Positions 31,643 to 40,651 of a DNA stretch of 50,002 nucleotides are shown here, piece by piece; position 1 is the first letter of the stretch, and the number at the start of each line of letters is the position of its first letter. The stretch comes from Dinghuibacter sp035492835 (GTDB lineage: Bacteria > Bacteroidota > Bacteroidia > Chitinophagales > Chitinophagaceae). A model generated the notes under the pieces. That model had not been told where the DNA came from, searched no databases, and saw only the letters and a program-made list of their open reading frames with translations. The stretch covers positions 1 to 50,002 of the forward strand of contig NZ_DATJIY010000158.1 of NCBI RefSeq assembly GCF_035492835.1, in the 5' to 3' direction. Made by a program: the position numbers and the translations under genes.

Positions 31643-32356
31643 TCAGTCATGCTTTAAAGCTCTTCGAGCGCTTCCATCGACGGCAGGGCACTGCCGGCCC
31701 AAAAAGGCGAAACCTTGCCCCAATTCCAAGAGAAATTTTTGAATATGAAGAACAAGGTCATTTTCCAAGGCGCGTTCATCCTTGTTCTTTTCAAAGGTTA
31801 GGAAATCGAAGTTGTAAGGATTTTTCAGGATTTCACGAGCAAGGTCTGCTTGGGGCGGGGGTAAGGTGTCATTGAAGTTATGGATGGCTTTGCCTTGGCG
31901 ATGATACAAATCGCTTTCGATCTGATGCAATAGCATGGTCCTGGACCAATTGTTTTGGATAGTCTCTTTTACATAAAACAATGCTTCGTCGATGGAAAGA
32001 CATTTGGTAACGATCTCACGATTATGTCCCCAGGGAATTTGTCCCACAAGTTGTGGGACTTTCTCTAACTCATTGTAAAACAATCGCCACTTGCGGATAT
32101 AGAACAAATTTGTCCTTGAAAACCCTTTCATATCCGGAAAGGAATTTAAAAGATCAATTGACAATTGGGGAATTAACGCGTCTCCCCATCCCGCTCGAGA
32201 CTGCTTTTCGAGAATTTCTCCGCCCAGCTCCCAATAAAGCGCGAGCAACTCCCGGTTTACACTGAGGGCGGCCTTGATTTGTGCACGGTGGATTTTGTCT
32301 TTGAGGTCAACGAGCCATTGCCTGTAATTTCCGTCGGTGGTGATGATTGCTGTCAT
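31643..32356 (-). pseudogene. Truncated YhcG/DUF1016 (PDDEXK nuclease) gene with internal deletion
   Basis: The first ~220 residues match the DUF1016 N-terminal domain (LLALYWELGGEILEKQSRAG, MKGFSRTNLFYIRKW) and the family linker (LVGQIPWGHN, EIVTKCLSIDEALFYVKETI) up to LELGQGFAFLGRQ. In intact proteins of 340-380 residues GRQ is followed by about 110 residues with the catalytic FIDLLFY...ELK core. Here the frame instead reads CPAVDGSARRALKHD and stops. In the +1 frame the same bases read ALPSMEALEEL-stop (TAA at 31654-31656), which resembles the normal C-terminal tail. The core has therefore been deleted and the frame shifted. The hexamer GGCAGT (minus strand, 31690-31695) fits both sides of the join. 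The ATG at 32356 has a good AGGAG ribosome-binding site. A stable N-terminal protein could still be made, but it cannot be a nuclease. Confidence 0.8.
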
Positions 32357-32462
32357 GAGGCGCTCCTTTGTGTGAGGTTAATAAACTTAAGTTAGGATAT
32401 TTAACCAATTTAGCCCGATTAGCGGCGTCGGGCATGTAGGAGCATATGGTAGCATGTACAAC

Positions 32463-32490
32463 AAAAAACCCCGGGGTTGCAGCCCGGGGC
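32463..32490 (-). terminator. Rho-independent terminator of the Spy-like gene
   Basis: On the minus strand GCCCCGGG, the loop CTGCAA and CCCCGGGG are followed at once by TTTTTT. The hairpin begins about 84 bases after the stop of the gene at 32574-33362. The rest of the gap 32357-32573 shows no open frame or repeat that I can support. Confidence 0.8.
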
Positions 32491-32573
32491 GTGGTTCTAT
32501 TTCTCTCTGATGTACAAAAAAACCGTTGGTTGTTTAGGGGCGGCAGAGCCGCGGGCTTTTGATAGGCGGCGCG

Positions 32574-33362
32574 CTAGTTGTCGGCGGGGGCGTCGCCTGC
32601 GGAAGGGCCGCCGTCGGGGCGGTGGAAACCGTGGGCGCCGTCGCGACGGAAACCGCCGGCGAAGCGCGCGCGTTCGGTCTTGAGCTTTGTTTGCTGATCG
32701 GGGGTCAGGATGGATGCCATGGCATCTTTTTGCTTGGCGAAAAGAGACTGCATCTGGTCGCGTTTTTGTTCGGGGAGCAGGTCGTCGTTGTCGCGGATGC
32801 TTTGCAACTGGGTGCGGAACGTCAGGTCCTGCGCCTTGATTTTGGCGGCCTGGTCATCGGACAGCTGGAGGTGGATCTTCATGCGTTCGAGACGGGCAGC
32901 TTCCATGACCTGGGCGTTTTCTGAGGCGCGGGTCTTGCGTTGGGCGATTTGCTGCTGTTGCTGGGGGGTGAGGAGGGCCTTGAGCTTGTCCTTTTTTTCC
33001 TTGTTGAGGGCGACGAGCTGAGCCTTGTAGGCGCCGAGAGTCAAGTTATCTTGTTTATAGAGATCGGCTTGTTTGTGGCGGTAGTCGGTTTCGATCGCCA
33101 TCATTTGCTTGCGTTGGTCGGGGGTGTAGTGGATGCCGCCGCGGTGGCCTTGCGCGAAGCCGTGGCCCTGTGCGAAACCGCCACGGGGGCCGCCGTTGTT
33201 CCAGCGCGCGCCCTGGCCGCCGCCCTGAGGGCCCCTGGCCCAGCCGCCTCGGTGCATCATATGATGATGGGTGGTATCAGACGGCTGAGTACCAGTCGTT
33301 TGAGCATTTGCTAGGAGACCGCCCGCGAGGAACAGGGCGGAGAATATGCCATTCTTTATCAT
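32574..33362 (-). CDS. Spy/CpxP-like (LTXXQ) periplasmic protein with His/Gly-rich leader
   Basis: The protein has 262 residues with a signal peptide at 1-20 (ends LLANAQ). Residues about 30-78 are rich in Gly, His, Arg and Gln (HHHMMHRGGW..., repeated FAQGHG). The remainder is alpha-helical with three LTP-x-Q-type turns: YTPDQRKQMM, LTPQQQQQIAQRK and LTPDQQTKLKTER, plus LQLSDDQAAKIKAQ. This is the pattern of CpxP/Spy periplasmic chaperones and stress sensors, here with two copies of the helical unit. The His-rich leader could bind metal, which is conjecture. No two-component or sigma gene adjoins it. Confidence 0.8.
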   Translation of the reverse strand: MIKNGIFSALFLAGGLLANAQTTGTQPSDTTHHHMMHRGGWARGPQGGGQGARWNNGGPRGGFAQGHGFAQGHRGGIHYTPDQRKQMMAIETDYRHKQADLYKQDNLTLGAYKAQLVALNKEKKDKLKALLTPQQQQQIAQRKTRASENAQVMEAARLERMKIHLQLSDDQAAKIKAQDLTFRTQLQSIRDNDDLLPEQKRDQMQSLFAKQKDAMASILTPDQQTKLKTERARFAGGFRRDGAHGFHRPDGGPSAGDAPADN

Positions 33363-33488
33363 GAGCTACAATTTCTTATATAGATCGGCATCGGAGGATG
33401 ATGTTTAATGGGGCTTGGGGACGTTCACCTTTAAAAAAGGCGGTTTCGCCGATATGGGGGCGGGGCCGGACTCGGGGCATGGCGCATG

Positions 33489-33513
33489 AAAAAGCCCCCC
33501 GTTTCCGGAGGGC
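33489..33513 (-). terminator. Rho-independent terminator of the giant T9SS surface-protein gene
   Basis: On the minus strand GCCCTCCG, the tetraloop GAAA and CGGGGGGC form an 8-bp stem with one G-T wobble, followed by TTTTT. It lies about 30 bases after the stop of the gene at 33543-39887. The upstream remainder of this gap (33363-33488) holds nothing I can name. Confidence 0.9.
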
Positions 33514-33542
33514 CTTGTATACACATGATGAAGCGGTAGCGG

Positions 33543-36500
33543 TTAGTAGATCAATACCTTGAACACGGGGTAGACGATCTCGTTGTTGCGGATACATACC
33601 ACGCGGACGAGGTAGTAGCCGGGTTGGAGGGTGCCAACGTCGACCTGGAGGTCGTTGCTGTTCGTGGACACGTCGGTTTCGGACCGTACGACCTGGCCGT
33701 TGATGCCGAAGATGATGTACTTCGTGATCAGGTAGTCGGAGGTGAATCGGATGTGGATGGTTCCGTGCGCGGGGTTGGGGAATACGCCAATACCCGAATG
33801 GAAGCCGGCGCTGTTGAAGATATTGATCGTGTAGCTGACGGGCGGCGCCGGGAGGTAATCGTTGTTACCCGGCTGGTTGGCCGTAACGGTCAGGGTACCC
33901 GTGCCCGTGATCTGGAGCTGGTTGCCGCTGAGGGCGCCCAGGGTCGGGTCTGATAATGTGAACGAAACCGGCAGACCGGCGCTGGAGCTGGCCGACAGGG
34001 TTAGCGTTTGACCCGTAACGGCGTCGGCGGGCAGGGCCGCGAACGTGATGGTCTGGCTGGCCTTGTTGATCTGCAGGCTTTGGTCGACTTCGGGTGCGGG
34101 GGCGTACATGCCGTCACCGTCCTGGAAAGCGCTGATGGTGACCTGGCCCGCGGCTACGATGTGGACCATCCAGTTACCGCTGCCGTCCTGGTAGACCGTG
34201 GCGATCGTCGTATCCTGGGATACGAAACGAACGGCCAGACCCGAATTGGCGGTGGCGCTGATCAGGAAATCCGGGTCGCCGTAGGTGTGCACCGGCAGCG
34301 GGTTGAACGTGATCACGTTATTGAGCGACTGCACAACGGTCAGGACCGCATCCTGGTACAGGAGGGTGTAGTTGGCCGCGGTGCCACCGCTGAGCGTGAT
34401 CGGGTACTGGCCGGGGGGCGATGTTTGCACCGCGGTCGTGCTGATCGACGGCTGGGACGTGAGGACGGAGGCATCGTCCCCGTTGACGAACCCGCTAAAG
34501 GTATACGTCAGCGGCGGGTTCGGGGTATTGAAGTAGCGCGTCACCGGAGCCGCGGTCACCAGGAGGCTGGCCGGGTTGATGGTGAGCGTACCGTTTACAT
34601 AGACGATGTTATAGTTCGGGTCGACGGCGCCACTGGCGGTGATCGGGTATTGGCCGACGCCGCTGGCCGATGTGGCCGTGGTGGTTATCGTGGGCTGGGT
34701 GGTCAGGCTCGCGCTGTTGTCGCCGTTGATAAAGCCACTGTACGTGACCGTTAGCGCGGGCACCGTCCCGCCATACGTCATGCTTTGACCGTTGGCGGTG
34801 ATGGTGAGCGTCGCCGGGGCGATGTGGACGGTATAGGTGGCGGAGCCGGTGTACGGACCGGCGCCGGTGGAGGCGTCGGTGGCCGTAACGGTGAACGTAT
34901 AGTCGCCGACCAGGGTGGGTGTGCCGCTCAGGGTACCGTCCGAAGCCAGCGTCAGACCCGGGGGCAGGCTGCCGGAGGTGACGGCGTAAGTGTACGGGCT
35001 CGTACCACCGCTGGCCGCAATCGTTGCGCCGGCGTATACCTGGCCGTAGGAACCTGCGGGCAGTGTTGCCGGGGCAACGCTGATGCCCGCCGGGGCGTTC
35101 ACGGTCAGCGTATAGGATTGCGAACCGGTATAGGGACCGGCGCCGGTGGAGGCGTCGGTGGCCGTGACCGTAAAGGTGAAGCTGCCACCTGCCGTCGGCG
35201 TGCCGCTGATCGTACCATCGCTGGCCAGCGTCAGACCCGCGGGCAGGCTGCCCGAGGTGACGGCGTATGTATAGGGGCTCGTACCACCCGTAGCGCCGAC
35301 GGAGGCGTTGTAGCTTGCCGCGATCATCGCGTTCGGCAAGGTCGTCGGCGCAAGGCTGATGACCGGTGCGTTGACGACGAGGGTATAGGCTTGAGAACCC
35401 GTGTAGGGACCGGTGCCGGTAGAGGCATCGGTAGCCGTGATGGTAAAGGTGAAGCTGCCACCGGCGGTGGGCGTGCCGCTCAACGTACCGTCGCTTGCCA
35501 GCGTCAGGCCAGCGGGTAGGTTACCAGCGGTGATGGCGTACGTATAGGGGCCCGTACCGCCGGTCGCGCTGACGGAAGCCGTATAGCTTGCCGCGATCGT
35601 GGCGTTTGGCAGGGTCGTTGGCGTGAGACTGATAGCCGGTGCGTTTACTACGAGCGTGTAGGATTGAGAACCTGTGTACGGACCGGTACCGGTGGAGGCG
35701 TCGGTCGCAGTTATGGTAAACGTAAAGCTGCCGCCCGCCGTCGGCGTGCCGCTCAGCGTACCGTCGCTTGCCAGCGTCAGGCCTGCGGGCAGGCTGCCCG
35801 ACGTAACCGCGTAGGTGTACGGGCTCGTACCGCCGGTCGCGGAAATCGACTGGCTGTAGGCTACACCAACAGTGGCTGCCGGGAGCGTTGCAGGGGCAAC
35901 GACGATGGAGGCCGCGTTGACGGTGAGCGTATATGATTGTGAACCGGTATAGGGTCCGCTGCCAGTGGAGGCGTCGGTCGCCGTGATCGTAAAGTTGAAG
36001 CTGCCGCCCGCCGTCGGCGTACCGCTCAGCGTACCGTCGCTTGCCAGCGTCAGACCTGCGGGCAGGCTGCCGGAGGTGACGGCGTAGGTGTACGGGCTCG
36101 TGCCGCCGGTCGCGGTGACGGTTTGGCTGTAGGCGACTCCAACGGCGGCCGCCGGGAGGGTCGGCGTGAGCGTGATGCCGGCAGGGTTGACCGTGAACGA
36201 ATAAGATTGTGTACCGGTATAAGGACCGGTGCCGGTGGAGGCGTCGGTCGCAGTGACCGCGAAGGTGAAGCTGCCGCCGGCAGTGGGTGTGCCGCTCAGC
36301 GTACCGTCGGAGGCCAGCGTCAGGCCTGCGGGCAGGCTGCCGGAGGTAACCGCGTACGTGTACGGGCTCGTGCCGCCGGTCGCGGTGATGGACTGGCTGT
36401 AGACTACGCCAACGGTGGCCGCGGGCAGGGTCGGCGTGAGCGTGATAATGGCGGGATTGACCGTAAGGGTATATGACTGCGAACCGGGGAATCCGTATGT

Positions 36501-39500
36501 ATCGGTTGTCGTTACGGTGAAGTTGAACGAGCCGCCGGCCGTGGGCGTGCCGCTCAGGGAGCCGCCCGAAGACAGGGAAAGTCCCGCGGGCAAAGAACCC
36601 GCAGTGACAGCGAAGGTATAAGGAGTCGAGCCGTTCGAAGCCGTGATGCTCGCGGTGTAGGCTGCGCCTACGGTCGCCGCGGTCAGCGTGGAAGGCGAAA
36701 CCGTTATAGCCGGCGCGCTCACGGTAACGGGCAGCGTCGAAGCGGCGCTCGATATGGAGCAGTTGCTTACGGCGACGACGCTGAGCGTACCGCTGGCGGC
36801 GGTCGGGCCGAAGTCGAGGGTCACGGCGTTGCCTGTGCCGTTGATGGTGACGCCTGCCGGCGGGGTATAGCTCCAGGTATAGGTGACCGTGGGATCGTTA
36901 GTGACGGAATACGCGACGCCGGTCTGCTCGTTGTGCACGGCGGCGGAGCCGGCGATCGCGCCGGGCGTGGCCGGTACCGGGTTGACCGCAACGGGCGAGG
37001 TGGCGTTATTGGTACAACCAAAACCGTTGGTCACGGTATATACGATGTTGGTATTGCCTTGTGCCACGCCGGTTACGACGCCGGAGGCGTCGACGGTGGC
37101 GACGGCGCTGTTGCCGGTGGTCCAGGCGCCGCCGGTGGGGTTACCGGTCAGCGTAATGGTGGAACCGGAGCAAACCGAGGACGCACCGGTTATGGCCGGC
37201 GCCGCCGGCTGGGCATTGATGGTGACGTTGATGACGATCTGCGCCGTCAGCGTGCCGTTGGTGACGCTGATGGTAAAGGCGTCTGTGCCGGAGTAGCCCG
37301 GCGTGGGTGTATAGGTCATGCCCGTAGGAGTCATTGTGCCGCCATTGGACGTGAACGGGCTGGGGTTAACGGTGAGCGAACCGTTCGCGGGCCCGGCTAC
37401 GATGCCGTAGGTCAGGTTATCCCCGGTCGCCAGGTCGGACACCGCCAGCAGGCTGCTGAAGTCCTGGGCGCTACTATTGGCGCAATATGAGGCCGATTGC
37501 GAGGAGCCACCCGTGAAGGCCAGGCCCAGCGCCACCGATACGGTCTTGGTCGCGGCGATTGAATTCAGTGTTCCGTCGTTGACGGTGAAATTGACCGTCC
37601 TGTTCCCGAGGGTCGGGTTGGGCTTCCGGTCATCGAAGGTGATGGATTGCAGCTCGGTGTTCCATTGTGCGAGGGTCGCCGCCGGACTGGCGGTGATCGT
37701 CAACACCCCGGTGGTAACATTATAGGTGGTGGTAAAGCCGCCGCCGCTCGGGGCTTTCAGCACGTCGCCCGACGCGAAGCCGGTGGCAATCGTAATGGTG
37801 GCGCTGACGAGCGTCGTGTTGTCCACGTCGGAGACGGTTACACCCGGGTCCACCGCCACGGCCACGGAATTCGTACCGGTGGCATAGAACATCGTCGTAC
37901 CGCCGGTCGTGGTGACAACGGGCGCCGCGTCGGGGGCGGTCGTGAAGTGTAATATGGGCGTGCCCGTCGCGGTGCCCTGGCTGTTGACGGCGACTACCTG
38001 GTAGTAGTACGTCGTGCTCGGCGTCAAACCGGTGAGGATGGCCGAATCCAAGGTATTCCCGGTGCCGGCGGCGATCGTGGGGATGATGCCGGGCACGGTG
38101 GTGGTGCCTCCCGACAACGCTGGATCGGTACCGTACACGAATGTCACGGCCGTATTGGCGGCGCTGTCGTCGACATAACCATAGACCGTGGCGCCCGTGG
38201 ACGTGATCATATCCGCGGGGGCGTTGCTGGCAATGGGGGGTGCGGGGGCGATGACGTTGACGTTACCCGGCGTCGGGGATGTCGGGATGACGGGGTTGGT
38301 CAGCGACGTGTCCACCTGGTCGCCATACTGGTCGAGGATTGCGCCCCCATTGAGGTGGATGACCGGTCCCAGTTGCAGTGTTCCCGTGGCGTAGTCGCCC
38401 GGTTGTACCGTATAGATAAAATAGACCGTGCTGGCGGTGGGGTCGGCGCCGTTGGCGGTAACCGTCACTTTTTTATGACCGATGGTGAGATCGATGGTTG
38501 GCGTGCCGGTTACAGTGAACGGACCCTCGCCCGGTGTCCACGACACGTAGAAGTGCAGGATCTGGCCGGCGCCATACGTTCCGTCGGCGGGATAGGAAAT
38601 GAAGTAAACTACCGGGGCCGTGTGGAAGGTTTGGATATTGCTGGGGACGGTAGCGGCGCTGTTTTGCGCGACGACCTGGTAATAGTATTGGGTGCTGTTG
38701 GCGAGACCGGTCAGCGTCGTGGTCACCGCGGTGTTGCCCGTGCCGGCGGCGATGGTTGCGGGCGTGGCGGCTACCGTCGTCGCAGAAGTCATCGTGGGAT
38801 CGGTGCCGTACCGGAAAGTCACGGCCGTGGCGCCGCCGCTGTCGTCGACAAAGGCATTCAGCTTAGCGCCGGCGGTAGTGATGTTGGTAGCGGTTGGCGT
38901 GGAAACGATCGGCGGGGCCGGGGAGGCGACGGTTATGTTCGTCGGAACCGGCAGCGGGCTGGCGGGAGCGCTCAGGTCGGTGCTGACGGGCAGGCCGTCA
39001 TTTAGCGTAATGTTTCCCCCATTGAGGTGGATAACGTTCCCCAGGGTCAGATGCCCGGGAGCCGCATAGTCGCCGGGTTGTACCTGGTAGGCGAAATACG
39101 CCGTCGAGCTGACGCCGTCGGTTCCGATGTAGACCGCCCTGACGGTTTTATTACCCAGGGTAAGGTCTATATAGGGCGACCCGGTCACCGTCAACGGAAT
39201 GTTGTTGGACGTCCAGGTTACGTAAAAGTTGATGTATTGCGGGGTGGCGAAATTTTGATTGTCACCCGGATAGGCAACGCTGTTAACGGGCACCTGCGGA
39301 AGGGCCGGCGGCGTGGTGGCGGCGAAAGTGGGTTGATCCAGGGCAACCGTCAGCGTAAAGGGGCCGGAGGTATTGCCAGGGTTGAATCCATAAAGATTAA
39401 AGTCCCCGCCGGAAGGATAACCCGCCGCGTCATAAACGTAGGAGCCAACGGCCGGCGCCGTATAGGTCCCCCCGGAATAAACATAGATGTGGGAGGTCTC

Positions 39501-39887
39501 GAACATCACGTAACCCTCGTTGATGGTAAGGTCGGCCATCTTGCCGCCGGAAGGGATGTATATATTGACGGGCCTCAAAAAGAGCGGGTAATAATTGGCG
39601 TCCGCAAGGTTGAAGGTGCCGTATACGATGATGGAAGCGGGATTGTTGAACCCATCGAACGCCCCGCCGATCGGGTCCGGTATTTCGAGGTCGCCCGCGT
39701 CAACCAGGACGGTGGACCCCGCGGGTATGATGGCGATGTCTGTAGGACCGGGGACTATCCCTCCGACCCAGGTCGTGGTAGCGGTCCAATGCCCCCCTGC
39801 GGCGGTGGCAGTAATATACCCTGCCCTGGAGGCGAAGGATACGAGACACAGGATAATGGGGGTGACGGAGCGTAGAAGTCTTTTCAT
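33543..39887 (-). CDS. Giant multidomain Ig-like surface protein with T9SS type-A sorting domain
   Basis: I start at the ATG at 39887 (MKRLLRSVTPIILCLVSFAS...), a clear signal peptide; upstream only a TTG extends the frame. The product has 2,114 residues. Order of modules: an N-terminal beta-helix-like segment (about 25-160); two copies of a unit with P-x-IDL-[TG]-x-G-[NH]-K and QPGDYA...VIHLNGG, each followed by a fibronectin-like unit (TG[AL]...STQYYYQVVA); a cadherin-like region with VSDVDNTTL and VNFTVNDGTL; Ig-like units near 860-1100; seven He_PIG repeats; two MBG/YDG-type units (ITANGQSMTYGGTVPALTVT); and at the C-terminus FPNPAHGTIHIRF ... LQPGYYLVRV ... VFKVLIY, the type-A sorting signal. 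It should be secreted by the type IX system and anchored or released at the surface. No catalytic domain is visible, so adhesion or biofilm roles are likely but unproven. Confidence 0.9.
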   Translation of the reverse strand: MKRLLRSVTPIILCLVSFASRAGYITATAAGGHWTATTTWVGGIVPGPTDIAIIPAGSTVLVDAGDLEIPDPIGGAFDGFNNPASIIVYGTFNLADANYYPLFLRPVNIYIPSGGKMADLTINEGYVMFETSHIYVYSGGTYTAPAVGSYVYDAAGYPSGGDFNLYGFNPGNTSGPFTLTVALDQPTFAATTPPALPQVPVNSVAYPGDNQNFATPQYINFYVTWTSNNIPLTVTGSPYIDLTLGNKTVRAVYIGTDGVSSTAYFAYQVQPGDYAAPGHLTLGNVIHLNGGNITLNDGLPVSTDLSAPASPLPVPTNITVASPAPPIVSTPTATNITTAGAKLNAFVDDSGGATAVTFRYGTDPTMTSATTVAATPATIAAGTGNTAVTTTLTGLANSTQYYYQVVAQNSAATVPSNIQTFHTAPVVYFISYPADGTYGAGQILHFYVSWTPGEGPFTVTGTPTIDLTIGHKKVTVTANGADPTASTVYFIYTVQPGDYATGTLQLGPVIHLNGGAILDQYGDQVDTSLTNPVIPTSPTPGNVNVIAPAPPIASNAPADMITSTGATVYGYVDDSAANTAVTFVYGTDPALSGGTTTVPGIIPTIAAGTGNTLDSAILTGLTPSTTYYYQVVAVNSQGTATGTPILHFTTAPDAAPVVTTTGGTTMFYATGTNSVAVAVDPGVTVSDVDNTTLVSATITIATGFASGDVLKAPSGGGFTTTYNVTTGVLTITASPAATLAQWNTELQSITFDDRKPNPTLGNRTVNFTVNDGTLNSIAATKTVSVALGLAFTGGSSQSASYCANSSAQDFSSLLAVSDLATGDNLTYGIVAGPANGSLTVNPSPFTSNGGTMTPTGMTYTPTPGYSGTDAFTISVTNGTLTAQIVINVTINAQPAAPAITGASSVCSGSTITLTGNPTGGAWTTGNSAVATVDASGVVTGVAQGNTNIVYTVTNGFGCTNNATSPVAVNPVPATPGAIAGSAAVHNEQTGVAYSVTNDPTVTYTWSYTPPAGVTINGTGNAVTLDFGPTAASGTLSVVAVSNCSISSAASTLPVTVSAPAITVSPSTLTAATVGAAYTASITASNGSTPYTFAVTAGSLPAGLSLSSGGSLSGTPTAGGSFNFTVTTTDTYGFPGSQSYTLTVNPAIITLTPTLPAATVGVVYSQSITATGGTSPYTYAVTSGSLPAGLTLASDGTLSGTPTAGGSFTFAVTATDASTGTGPYTGTQSYSFTVNPAGITLTPTLPAAAVGVAYSQTVTATGGTSPYTYAVTSGSLPAGLTLASDGTLSGTPTAGGSFNFTITATDASTGSGPYTGSQSYTLTVNAASIVVAPATLPAATVGVAYSQSISATGGTSPYTYAVTSGSLPAGLTLASDGTLSGTPTAGGSFTFTITATDASTGTGPYTGSQSYTLVVNAPAISLTPTTLPNATIAASYTASVSATGGTGPYTYAITAGNLPAGLTLASDGTLSGTPTAGGSFTFTITATDASTGTGPYTGSQAYTLVVNAPVISLAPTTLPNAMIAASYNASVGATGGTSPYTYAVTSGSLPAGLTLASDGTISGTPTAGGSFTFTVTATDASTGAGPYTGSQSYTLTVNAPAGISVAPATLPAGSYGQVYAGATIAASGGTSPYTYAVTSGSLPPGLTLASDGTLSGTPTLVGDYTFTVTATDASTGAGPYTGSATYTVHIAPATLTITANGQSMTYGGTVPALTVTYSGFINGDNSASLTTQPTITTTATSASGVGQYPITASGAVDPNYNIVYVNGTLTINPASLLVTAAPVTRYFNTPNPPLTYTFSGFVNGDDASVLTSQPSISTTAVQTSPPGQYPITLSGGTAANYTLLYQDAVLTVVQSLNNVITFNPLPVHTYGDPDFLISATANSGLAVRFVSQDTTIATVYQDGSGNWMVHIVAAGQVTISAFQDGDGMYAPAPEVDQSLQINKASQTITFAALPADAVTGQTLTLSASSSAGLPVSFTLSDPTLGALSGNQLQITGTGTLTVTANQPGNNDYLPAPPVSYTINIFNSAGFHSGIGVFPNPAHGTIHIRFTSDYLITKYIIFGINGQVVRSETDVSTNSNDLQVDVGTLQPGYYLVRVVCIRNNEIVYPVFKVLIY
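34830..36720 (-). repeat. Seven tandem He_PIG (putative Ig) repeats within the surface-protein gene
   Basis: The coding sequence contains seven units of about 83-90 codons. Each has a core close to ATGGTSPYTYAVTSGSLPAG, LTLASDGTLSGTPTAGGSF and ATDASTG-x-GPYTGSQSYTL. The middle five are nearly the same over these cores while the first (SNGSTPYTF, TDTYGFPGSQ) and last (PPGLTLASDG, PTLVGDYTF) are more diverged. Boundaries are approximate. Such near-identity marks recent duplication or homogenisation. Confidence 0.85.
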
Positions 39888-40040
39888 GCAGACATTTTGA
39901 TGTTCAGAGAAATGCAAGCCTAGTTTCTGACCAATAAAGGTAATGACAATGCGATACGGTGACAGGCAAAAGCCGTGAATTCATGTTTCGAGGTTGTTAA
40001 CGTTGGGCTTTTTCGGGTGAACGCAACCGTTCGGGGGGGC

Positions 40041-40103
40041 AAAAAAGTGGCCGCCCATCCGTAGGTGGCACTCCTTTCGAGAATGCCAGACCCGGATGGG
40101 CAG
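40041..40103 (-). terminator. Long nested-hairpin terminator downstream of the small Spy-like gene
   Basis: On the minus strand an 11-bp outer stem (40093-40103 with 40051-40061), a 4-5-base symmetric internal loop and a 7-bp inner stem (GGCATTC with GAGTGCC) close on a TCGAAAG-type loop; after the outer stem comes GCCAC and TTTTTT (40046-40041). It lies about 36 bases beyond the stop of the gene at 40140. The poly-T on this strand only argues for termination. The extended stem is longer than a usual terminator. The remainder of the gap 39888-40139 shows no gene. Confidence 0.65.
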
Positions 40104-40139
40104 CCGTGTATCTAAGTAAGGGTTAAAGGGAAAACGATA

Positions 40140-40532
40140 CTATCGATTGCCCCCGCCGCCTCCGCCGCCGCCTTGGCGGTTACGCATCCTGGCGCGCATG
40201 CGCTCTTGCATGGCGTGCAGCTTGGCGATCTGGTCCGCAGACAGGAACTTGGCATAACGGACGTCCGCCTGGTCGTTGAGGGTCTTCATCTTGGCCATCT
40301 TGTCGTCCTGGCTCATGCTCTGGTCCTGGAAAATCGCACGCATTTGCGGGCGCAAGTCTTGTTGGACAGCCATGACGGAATCGATCTGTACGTCCGTCAA
40401 CTGGAGAGAGTCCTTATACATCTGGCGCATGCGCTCCTGCATCTGACCACCGCCACCGCCACCCTGGGCGCTCGCGGATATCGCGCAGACAGACAATATC
40501 AGGACGGTTAAACCTGCAAGCATTTTTTTCAT
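40140..40532 (-). CDS. Small Spy/CpxP-like periplasmic protein, Gly/Met/Arg-rich
   Basis: I place the start at the ATG at 40532 (MKKMLAGLTVLILSVCAISASAQ), preceded by GGA six bases upstream; ATGs at 40541 and 40571 would put extra residues before the signal peptide. The product has 130 residues. After the signal peptide come a Gly run, the helical MQERMRQMYKDSLQLTDVQI, DSVMAVQQDLRPQMRAIFQD and FLSADQIAKLHAMQERMRAR segments, and a Gly-rich end. The L-T-D-x-Q and L-S-A-D-Q turns are the LTXXQ motif of Spy/CpxP proteins. It is thus a second, shorter member of the family represented at 32574-33362. It is divergent from araR with about 120 bases between. Confidence 0.75.
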   Translation of the reverse strand: MKKMLAGLTVLILSVCAISASAQGGGGGGQMQERMRQMYKDSLQLTDVQIDSVMAVQQDLRPQMRAIFQDQSMSQDDKMAKMKTLNDQADVRYAKFLSADQIAKLHAMQERMRARMRNRQGGGGGGGGNR

Positions 40533-40651
40533 AAATTCCATTTTTAGAACTGTAAACCAAAAATATTCCATTATCCATCGCCCCCGCCCAGGCGCAAGCC
40601 TAATTCGGTAAACCTTTGGATATTATCGGTAAATCAGGCTACTTTTACGCT

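Noticed and set aside
31643..32356. YhcG as part of a defence system
   Set aside because: The catalytic core is missing and no restriction-modification, RmuC or other defence gene is nearby.
34830..36720. Regularly spaced repeats, considered as a CRISPR array or DNA repeat element
   Set aside because: Repeat and intervening sequence are both in one open frame, the period is about 250-270 bases, and the translation gives He_PIG domains.
33535..39917. Starts at TTG codons upstream of several genes (39917, 4511, 46925, 41425, 40616)
   Set aside because: In each case an ATG a few codons later begins a signal peptide or the conserved domain, so the TTG extensions are open frame only.
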